Source: Cloeon dipterum
Taxonomy: Eukaryota > Arthropoda > Insecta > Ephemeroptera > Baetidae
Direction: 5' to 3'
Length of the DNA stretch: 64,000 nucleotides
Assembly (NCBI RefSeq): GCF_949628265.1
Contig: NC_088788.1
Span: 22,430,335-22,494,334 of the forward strand
Positions 55,601-64,000 of the stretch are shown piece by piece. Below the pieces are notes generated by a model. The model made no database searches. It worked only from the letters and a program-made list of their open reading frames with translations, and was not told where the DNA came from. Numbering within the stretch: the first letter of the stretch is position 1; the number at the start of each line of letters is the position of its first letter. A program made the translations under genes and the position numbers.

Positions 55601-58600
55601 AAGTCTAAAGTTGGAAATTCTTCCCGCAACCTTTTTTTAAATTAAAAAAGACATAATTCAAGTAATTTAAGATTTTTGTATGTTCTAAATTTCGATTTTG
55701 CTTCCTATTTGATCTATTCATATGATAATTAGATAAATATTTTAAGACTCAATTAAGTATTCGGTTTGCTTAGTTAAAGACTTAAGGATAGCTGCATCTG
55801 CTGTCTTGTCAAGGCGGTACAAATATGCCACATAAACCATAATATAATTATATTATGTAACTATTCTTGAAATGAGACTGTGAAACTTTGGGTGGTTTAT
55901 CGCTCAGCTATGCGTACAGTTCATAGAACTCATAACGGCGTTGTATTCAGTTTTGTTGGCTACACACTGATCCTATCAGATTCTTACGCAATCATCCAAG
56001 TTAAATAATTTGACTCGCTTAGAGTCGAGAAACCCGATGGGTCAAGTTGCCGGGTGCCCTGCCTGACTCTGAGGCACGCGTGTTTGGTTAACATAGCGTT
56101 GCGACCATAGTTGGCCGTTGTGAAAACATGACATGAGTGACAAATGCCTTGTTTGTCGCTCAAATTGGACTGTTAACTTGTTTTTGTCATTCAAACGAGA
56201 CCACTTGCTTTGTTTGCAGGGCGACTGCTGTCTCCCGACCAGCAAGTCAAGAGAGCTCGACTCCATGCCCCACCTCTAGCAGGTAAATAATGCCTCTTTA
56301 ATATGTTTGACCCTTCAATGGCAAAGTAATTTATATGTTTTCGACTTGACTAATTGCGCTGCTTGCTTTGCTCTCTTTCAGATCCTTGCGACAATTCCAA
56401 TGACTCTGGGTTTGGTGTTGATTTTCTTGAGGTGAGCATTACTAAATTACACCACTCTTAAAATAAATTAATAAAAATTATACTGTCAAAAAATTGACAT
56501 GCCTAGTTCTTTTTTATTTGTAGAAAGTCTGCTATGCGTTGACATATCATTATTTATTTAACGCGTCATAACTGCATTTAGTTCAGTCATTTTAAATTGA
56601 TTTAAAAAAGTAAATTTTTTCTCTAAGATTTAAGTTTTCCCATTTCAGTTTAAATGCTGTCTATCTCTGTACGAGAGTTTACATAAGCATAAAGTGTCTT
56701 GTCACTAGTTGCTCACATTGTAAAGCGCAAAATGCCTTCTTGGCGTGCGTTTAGAATGCGAGAGTCTATGCAATTCGTGTAAATTGTTTTTGTGCTGACC
56801 GCGAGTTGTATAATATTGCCTGTACATTTGGGGAACAGACAAACCAATAAAAAACTTCCTTAGGCTGAACACTCAGATTTAAATTCCATTCTATTGCGAA
56901 CTTTTAATCACTATCTATAGCAGCTACTGAAATACATACTTGAGGCAAAGTTCATACAAGGGAACGACGAAGTGAGAAAAAAAACTGTTGTTCAATGTAG
57001 AAACATTTGCAGGATGAATCTCTTTGCGGAATTCCCCGACCGACGACATCTGACAACAGCATTTCCTTGGTTGTTCTTTCCCAGCCAGAAAGTCAGCACA
57101 GAGCTCGATATCAAACTGAGGGCAGCAGAGGCGCAGTCAAAGATGCGAGTGGCCAAGGCCACCCGGTGGTTAAGGTAGGGATTTTCATTCTGTACTTGTT
57201 TGTTGTGCTTCTGGAATATATATAATTTATCGCAAATGCGTTTCATCAATCAGCTAACGTTGCTCTCTTTTGACAGCTTGAAGGATATGACGGACCAGCA
57301 ACATTGCAAGTGTTCATTGGTGTCGATGATGAGCACTCTGTGAACCCCCACTTGTTCTATCAAGCGTGCAGAGTGAGTGGAAAAACGGCAAGCCCGTGTG
57401 TGGAGAACTGCGTTGCTGGAACGAAAGTTCTGGAACTCACATTCTGCAAGGAAAATCAATTTAAAGTTATGTATGTACTAACAATTTCCATTCCTTGTCC
57501 TATATATTACTCATTTCTTTATATACGCAGTTGTGACTGTGTTGGAATTCTAAAGCAACGGAATGTTGATGTGGCGCAAAGAGTTGAAAATTCTGGGGCC
57601 CAAAAATCCAGGAAGAAGAACACAAGGTGTCGGCTAGTTTTCCGGACTCGAGTCGAGCTGCCAAATGGAATGACTGAGACTCTGCAAGTGATGTCAAATT
57701 CAATTGCATGCAGTAAGTTAAATAGTACTACTTATTATTTGTCAAAATACAAATTAAATCCTCAACAGCACAACTTCCTGGTATGCCAGAAATACTCAAA
57801 GTGTCAAAGACGTCAGCACCATTTACTGGTGGAAAAGAACTGTTTGTGCTTGGCAAAAATTTTCTCAAAGACACCAGGGTGATATTTCAGGGGAATGGTT
57901 GGAATCATGAAGTAGTTCCTGACAAAGAATACTTGCAACCGGTAAGATGTCTTAATTTTTCCAAAGCTTTAATGTCAGACAATTGCTTTCAGACTCACTT
58001 GGTGTGCACTATTCCGCCATATTCAGGTCCTTCAACTGTATCTGAGACTGTAGAGATGTATGTTCGATCAAATAATCGTCAAAGTGAGGCCATCCAATTC
58101 ACTTATAATTTACCAGGTAAAATTTTGTAGCTTCCTCACAATTATTATTTCTAGAAGTCTTGGTGCACAATCCATTGCATTGCAAACTTAAAATCAGGCT
58201 ACTACTGTACTAGAGCAATTGAAATTTGTTTTCCAGTAGCCTGATTTTTTTTGCAAGCTTCGCTTGGCCAAGATTTCTTGAAAAATTGACTAATATTCTG
58301 CATACGTTTTCTTTCATAAGATTGAAAACATTGCATCAGCTGATCAAGAAATTCAGGCACTCTAAATTTTTCTACAATTGTTAACTTTCGGCAGAACTAG
58401 TGATGAGTTTCTTTATAAGCTGTGAATGAATGACTGTCAAGAAAAAGCATAGCGGATGCAAAGAGTGGCTGGGATATCAAGGGTGCTTTTTGCTACTTTA
58501 AATATAATAAATTCTTGCGCCCTTGTTGTGTGTTCGTAAACTTGGGGGTGTGAGTGAGAGATTGTTTGTGTTTGTATCCGATATGCTTACATGCGCCTCA

Positions 58601-60594
58601 GTCAGGTTCTTGAAATTAACAATTTGTAATGATGCACGTCATACAACATCACCTGGGGGGTGCATTGTTAGTAAAATCATCTCTATCAAGAGCCAGACAC
58701 GGCACATTAGTGGTAAAGGAGCAAATTTCCCTGGGCACAATCTTTTCTTTGAAACTTTAGAACAATGTTACGAGAATCAACGTAATTTCAAACTGGGAAA
58801 TTTGTTAAATTGCTGTGCCTAACATTGCAAGATTCTTCTGTTGGTGCAAATAGCCATCAAGACACCAAGCTGAATGCGGAAGCAACGAGAAATATGCATC
58901 TTCTTAAGTCAGCCCCGAGGACAACAATTCTGGTGAAGTATCAAACATATTCGCAACAGCGCCCTTCGCCACAAATTTCTTAACTACTTTATTTCTCCAA
59001 TGTGGCGCAGGGGTAGCTTCATATTTCAAAGACCACAACCTGCAAGGCTGCCCTTTTGACGGGACGGACAAGTAATTAACTCGTAATGATTTAGAAGGGG
59101 CCTAGCAGGTTGAGTGGAAATTGGCCTATGATTGTGGATTGGCTTCATGGACTAATTTCAAAATGACGGAAAAGCAGGTTTTCACTATGTTGCAGGCATT
59201 GGCATCAGTGCCTTAGCGTTCAGTTTTATGGAAAACCTACTTTGAGCGAGTGAAAAGTGTGGCTTATTATTTATTTATACATGGCTCTGGAACAGTGGAG
59301 TGATTCGGGGGGAGGGGGGAGTCGAAAAATTTCCTGCGGTTCACCACACCTGCAATCCAAAATTTGATCAATCTTGTGTTCAAACTTATCTTCTCTTGTG
59401 GTGTGTGGGAAATTTTAAGTCAGCCATTCAGACTTTCCGCGTTACTTTGTAACAAGCAAGCTCAAGCTCACTTGAAAGATATGAATTAATTTTTGGAAAG
59501 TTTGTTTCTGTATCTCTGCCTCACCCAAGCATACTGTGAACTTAATAGAAAGTACTTAAGTTTTGCCAAAAGTAATGGGTGGACGCTGAGTGACGGTGGC
59601 TGTTGCGAATGGCAGTACAGACTGCAGGGAGCATGTGCACAAAATTACCCAGAGCTGAGGAAATGAATGCTCACCTCCCAAACTTTTGACCCTTGCATTT
59701 GAGCTCCTTTCAGTCTGTCGGAGAAAATGAATGAATGAATGTAGACTTTTCCATAGCCATGTTTTTAATCAAACATCCCTCCAGTGCCAGTTTTCTAATA
59801 ACAATTTTTATCCCCAGATGGCAGATGGGGACAACAGACTGCGCAGCCACCCCCAGAAAGTGAGTATAAAATTCAACCAAGCGAAAAAGTGTAGGAATCT
59901 ATTATTTTCCACACTGTAATATTTTATTTCAACCAATATTTAAAGCTGTGCCTAAATATTTTTTTAATTTAACAAAAGTGTAGGATGTTTCTTTTTTTTA
60001 TAAGTCAAGTTTTCTGCCTAGCGAGTTAGCAATATTAAACTTATGCTAAGTTGACCATATCTGGTAAAGACTGTTGGCGCTCTCACAGTTAATAAATGTT
60101 CTGCTGTGTTAAATTTTTGCGTGGTCGTTGAAATTGAATAAATGCGTAGTCACCAGATTGCTTCCTGGCATCTGGCCTAAGCAAGCTAGATTTTATTACT
60201 TTCAAAGTACTATCTTCTTCTATATAACTCGATAGAAGGGTTATGTGAAGTGCTACCATCACAAGGTTCCATTCACTATCTCGATATCAAGTGAATTTAG
60301 TGTCTGATAATTTTTTTAAAAACCTTTTAGACAACGTTGCTGACCTGTTGCAAGACCTCATGACCACTGAGACTTTGCCTACTCAGAGTGTTTCGAGTGT
60401 TGAGAAATTTCTTCACGACATAGAGCAACAACCAGCACCCGTGACTGCACCGCCACAGCCTGCAAGTGGCAACCAATTCTTTATGGTTGGTATGTATCCG
60501 CTGTGATAATTGTGCTAGCTGCCGCTAATGAGATCTTTGATTTGCTCTAGCTAGCCAAATAGGGGGCCCGGTTTTAAATCCGATTGTACATTAG
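52614..60594 (+). CDS. NFAT: NFAT5-like Rel-homology transcription factor
   Basis: Exons 52614-52683, 56220-56282, 56382-56431, 57013-57174, 57277-57470, 57531-57712, 57769-57941, 57993-58116, 59818-59859, 60331-60489 and 60551-60594 join in phase to 420 residues. The Rel DNA-binding domain has SQPESQHRARYQTEGSRGAV, LEGYDGPATLQVFIGVDDEH, FYQACRVSGKTASPC, DCVGILKQRNVDV and the KKNTRCRLVFRTRVEL strand. The IPT/TIG dimer domain has GMPEILKVSKTSAPFTGGKE then LFVLGKNFLKDTRVIFQGN. The RARYxTEGSRG recognition loop is the NFAT5 (TonEBP) type, not the calcineurin-regulated type. NFAT5 controls osmotic-stress genes in mammals. The C-terminal part is short (QQTAQPPPE; VADLLQDLM; SQIGGPVLNPIVH) compared with the very long Gln-rich tail of vertebrate NFAT5. 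More exons might lie in the 1.7-kb intron before 59818. The start exon is supported mainly by phase. Confidence 0.85.
52684..56219 (+). other. NFAT intron 1
   Basis: A 3.5-kb intron, by far the longest in the gene. Short open frames inside (for example 52751-53026 and 54782-55000) show no family resemblance or splice support. It may hold alternative first exons or enhancers. Confidence 0.5.
58117..59817 (+). other. NFAT intron after the IPT domain
   Basis: A 1.7-kb stretch without a recognised exon. Since the phase on both sides is 1, an in-phase exon for extra C-terminal sequence could be hidden here. Confidence 0.4.
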
Positions 60595-60722
60595 TCACAT
60601 ATTTACCCACTTATGTTAACAGTAAGGAATGTGTTTATATTTGTCTAAATACAACTGTTTGTAACAATCAATGTCAACTTGAAATATTAAAATTGACTAT
60701 GTACTTTCTAAACTAATTTGTT

Positions 60723-60728
60723 TTTATT
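60723..60728 (-). terminator. Poly(A) signal of ORC2
   Basis: AATAAA on the minus strand about 45 bases past the ORC2 stop codon (60772-60774). Confidence 0.6.
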
Positions 60729-60771
60729 AATAACTGATAATAATCATGCATAAATATCGCATGGTGCCAGT

Positions 60772-63661
60772 CTACAGAGAATCAAAATTATGAGTTGATT
60801 TAAATTCTTTAAGAATGGCTGGTGGCAAGGGGAGATGAAGCATTTCGGAGCCATCATATCCTTTTTTCATCTTGACCAGTTTGTGGTCCAGAAACTCCGT
60901 TAGCTGCGCCCTTAGAGCCAAATTGCTGCTAACAACAAATTGCTCCCTGGCTTCCTGGTACAGATCTCGGAAAGACATCCCTAGCAAAAAGTGTTTTGCT
61001 TATTATGAGACTCTTACAAAGGGATAGAGTTACCTGGGTAATTTGCTTCTTGGGCGTTAAGTTGATTCTCCATTAAAATATTCAAGATTTTCTTGGCATT
61101 TGTGGTTAATGATTGGAACACACTATGCAGGGAGGATAACACCATTTTGCCACTCTGCTGCACCATGACTGAGTTTTCAAACGCTGTCTCTTCATAATAT
61201 GGTAGCATGGTTGTCGAGTCTTGCCAGACCAAATTGAGTTTTGCAAGTAAACACTGGTCTAGTACTAGAGAGATGATGATTGTATTAAATTCTTTTTGCC
61301 TGATTACGAAATTTAATATCAAACTCACACAATGGAGCGTTGATGTGATCTATTGTAGCCACCAAATGCAGTTTCTTCGCCATAGATATCCTAGCAATTA
61401 CATTTTGCGCTTTGCTGGACTGGAGGGCTTGGCCATCTATGTTATTTATCAGCAAGTAGAGGTGATCAGAGTCGCTATGGTTGAAATGACGCAGAATAAT
61501 ATTGCAGCACTCATTCTCGTCTCCAGGCACAACTGCGTAATCCAGGGTGTCTCTTATTATAGCGCTGAATAGCTGCATAATGACATGCCGGTCATAAAAT
61601 TGCTGTGTAGTGTAGAACTCATACATACATCTCGCAGTGTAAGGGTTGGGAAGAAACCATTGATGACAATGGCGTCATCTTCGTCACTGGAGACAAATTT
61701 GCGGAATGAATTCAAAAGAGATGCCTTGGAGCCTAAACCATAGAGAAGAAGGGAGAAGCCCTCAAGCAACAAACACTGCCACCGACTGAATTTGCTTTCC
61801 AAGTTCTTGAATATAGTTTTGCACTCCTGAAAAACGAGCCATTTTTAAGGTTGCCAAATTAAATTGTCGATTCCACCTTCTCATGTTTCTTTGGCACTTT
61901 CTGCAATGCGTCATTTATAGTATCCTGGTCAAGTCTGGGTTTCTCCAGTTTCCTCAAAGAGTGGTTAGAAGTAATTACTTTAGAAGACACGTGTGCATCG
62001 AAGTAATCCTCAGCTGAAAATGACTTTGTCTGCACCAAAATATGATGAAAATACTGGGGAAAACATAAATAAACCAAAATTAACCTGCTTTTGAATCTTG
62101 ATTTTTGCCTCTTCTTTTCGAAAAGGAGTTTCTGTGCTCTCTTTGACATCATTAAATACCTCTTCTTCACTTTCGCTGTCACTCTCTTCACTAATCGCGT
62201 CACTATCACTCTCACAAAGCATTTCTCCAATGCATTTCTTTACGTTGGTGCGGAGTAATCTTGGTGTGTCAACAACTCTCCTGTAATATTCACAAAATTT
62301 AAAACTGTCACTCAACATCTTTGATATACCTTTTAGATCCAGGAGTTTGTTTGGCACTTTCTGGAGTTTTCAAATCCACGTTGCGCATGGGTCTATTCGA
62401 GGGCGTTTTAGGAGGTTCTTCTTCCACGCTGTTGTTCCTCCTTCTCTTTCGCTCTGGAGTATCACATCCATTGTCAGGAGCTGCTCTCTTTTTGCTCAGG
62501 GAAATCTCCTTTGCTTCTGGTATTGGTTGCAGTCCACCGGCTGGCGCAACACTTTTCCTCCGACCTCTCCTGACCTCATCAGCTTTGTCTCGAGATTTGT
62601 TTAGGGAATCTTCCGCAAACAATGCTAAAAATTGCATATATGAATCAAAATTAAACATTCACACAATAAGATAAGTAAAAAATTATTTAACGTAAAATTT
62701 TAACATCAATAATATTTTACAAGAACAGTGTACCTTTTGGTGTCAAAGGAGCTCGGTTTTCATTTTCACCAAATTCATCCAATAGTTCAAAATGATCAGA
62801 TGCTGTCGAGAAACCTGTTCTCCTCTTTGTGGAACTTCCAGCATGAACTTTCTCTGCTGTGAAAAGGGACAAAATAATATATTTATATATTTAAGTCAAC
62901 ATATTATATTAAAGGTGGGTGGCACTATTATAGCGACTAAATTAGGAGCAAATAAGGGTTGGAGGTCACTGTCAAAAGACTTTTTGCTACAGTAAAAGTT
63001 AAAAATTTTCGAATAATAACTCTCTAAATATTTACAGCGCTTAACCATTTATTTTATTGGCAGCATAATATGTTGCCAAGAAAATAAAATATTCGATTCT
63101 TCTTATCGAGATCCGATGTGTAAGACACTGTTTGGGGAATCATTTTTCATGAAATAAAATAAGATGTCACGTACATAGTGTCGGAATATCCTCACAATTT
63201 TAAAAGCATGTGCTAACTTTTAGCAGCCACTTTTCTAAAAAAATACATACTACGAATTTATGCTACTTTTAAGTACATATGGATGTACATAAGTCAATTT
63301 TGGCTTAAAATGAATAGATATTTAGGGATTTGTATCTACATAAATATAATTATATATGGAAAAGTTACAGTTTTCGCCACCCCTACTTAAACATGGGATT
63401 CTCATAAGAACTGGCGAGATGTGTAACCCGACAGAAACTGTAACGTTACCATATCATAAATAATAGTTCATGCAATGACATCATGTAAAGTATTTTCTAG
63501 GGTTTTGCGGTATCGATTCTTTAGTTTAGAACGTTCAGTGTTAACTACTCACCTTTTGAACCCTTTATAAAAAGATGCTTTTCAACGTCCTCTCCACAAA
63601 TAACTTTTACTTTCACATAATCCTCACAGTCATCTGATTTTACCTCGCCTTCTTTGGTCAT
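60772..63661 (-). CDS. ORC2: Origin recognition complex subunit 2
   Basis: Nine exons in phase: 63553-63661, 62734-62856, 62330-62624, 62085-62280, 61877-62029, 61629-61826, 61329-61572, 61034-61264 and 60772-60980, for 585 residues (human 577). The N-terminal half is disordered and basic/acidic, with KRKRRR-type patches and several TP sites (KTPSNRP, KTPESAKQTPGSKR) suited to CDK regulation. The AAA-like core has LLLEGFSLLLYGLGSKASLL and VINGFFPTLTLRD, then LVATIDHINAPL. The C-terminal winged helix has SFRDLYQEAREQFVVSSNLA then LRAQLTEFLDHKLVKMKKG. ORC2 lacks ATPase motifs in the family and, with ORC3, forms the base of the complex that loads MCM2-7 at replication origins. Confidence 0.95.
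63366..63443. repeat. Short TIR repeat, copy B (MITE-like), in ORC2 intron 1
   Basis: Begins TTACAGTTTTCGCCAC and ends CAGAAACTGTAA, so its two ends are an inverted repeat (TTACAGTTT/AAACTGTAA). It shares TTCTCATAAGAACTGGCGAG with copy A at 46760-46872 but is 35 bases shorter. Confidence 0.65.
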
Positions 63662-64000
63662 TGTAGCTGCCGTTTTCTGTTTTCAGTCATAAATGGAAAA
63701 AAACCTCATCAGCCCGATCAGACCGTAAATTTAAATTGAAAAAATCGAAAAAATAATGTTTAGGTGCTAACAGTAAGAGCTACCGGCGGGAAAATCCAGC
63801 TGATTGTTGGTTTGGTCTTGGGGTCTTGGTCCCTGCTTGTCCGCAGCTGATTTGTACTCGCAGCTAGAGGTAGTCACGTGACAATTTTTGGCTACCAAAC
63901 GCGGGATGCCGATTCATAGTCATATTATTTAATAAATAATATAAATAAGCAATATTAATGAGCAAGGATAGTACCAATAGTTGTATGTAATCTAATTTAT
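63662..64000. promoter_or_regulatory. ORC2 upstream region
   Basis: Probable ORC2 5' UTR and promoter. It contains two CAGCTGATT motifs and an E-box CACGTG near 63874. No other gene is visible before the right edge. Confidence 0.4.

Noticed and set aside
60772..63661. ORC2 gene as ORC3
   Set aside because: The LEGFSLLLYGLGSK core and the C-terminal LRAQLTEFLDHKLV winged helix are ORC2 signatures.

Overview
This is nuclear DNA of an arthropod, most likely an insect or another pancrustacean with a compact genome. All genes are eukaryotic, split by GT-AG introns that are often only 50-60 bases long, with AATAAA poly(A) signals. The clearest lineage clues are a first fat exon that matches Drosophila Fat closely, an ABCC/MRP gene with a bank of interchangeable exons (as in Drosophila MRP), and an NFAT5-type factor. 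The species cannot be named from the sequence. No CRISPR array, tRNA, rRNA, virus or bacterial operon was seen.

Layout: 1-4825 (-), 5' coding exon of the giant cadherin fat, cut by the left edge; 4826-10758, a gene-poor stretch with the probable fat promoter; 10759-12058 (-), a PIH1D1-like R2TP adaptor; 12988-15070 (+), a BTB-BACK protein; 16331-18212 (-), a tentative small unknown gene; 18476-34007 (+), an ABCC1/MRP1-type transporter; 34827-36860 (-), a NIPA/spichthyin magnesium transporter; 37841-40559 (-), NSL3/KANSL3; 41848-46631 (-), cytosolic alanyl-tRNA synthetase with an extra C-terminal GST-like domain; 48112-49175 (+), WDR82; 49292-51754 (-), NELF-C/D (TH1); 52614-60594 (+), an NFAT5-like Rel factor; 60772-63661 (-), ORC2; then the ORC2 upstream region to the right edge.

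The most striking structure is at 23407-31457. Between constant exons 14 and 15 of the MRP gene lie 14 tandem versions of one exon. Twelve are exactly 221 bases, share the same phase, and encode the same TM13-coupling-loop segment with different residues. They must be used one at a time to keep the frame. Two copies (29288-29506 and 30383-30601) are 219 bases and appear dead. A 304-bp TIR element sits between copies 10 and 11, with a 12-base target duplication and an empty site in the neighbouring paralogous intron. A short intronic motif upstream of the bank (23289-23306) is complementary to a motif just upstream of copies 9-11, as expected for docking-selector control of mutually exclusive splicing.

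The second notable item is the alanyl-tRNA synthetase. The normal C-Ala domain runs, inside a single exon, straight into about 165 residues that look like the GST-fold appendage of multi-synthetase-complex proteins.

The genes are ordinary housekeeping and regulatory loci (chromatin, transcription elongation, translation, replication, transport) and do not form a functional operon. Several are paired head-to-head (PIH1D1/BTB; small gene/MRP; AlaRS/WDR82; NELF-D/NFAT) or tail-to-tail (MRP/NIPA; WDR82/NELF-D; NFAT/ORC2), which fits a compact genome. Exon borders below were chosen from splice consensus, reading phase and family resemblance, without transcript data.
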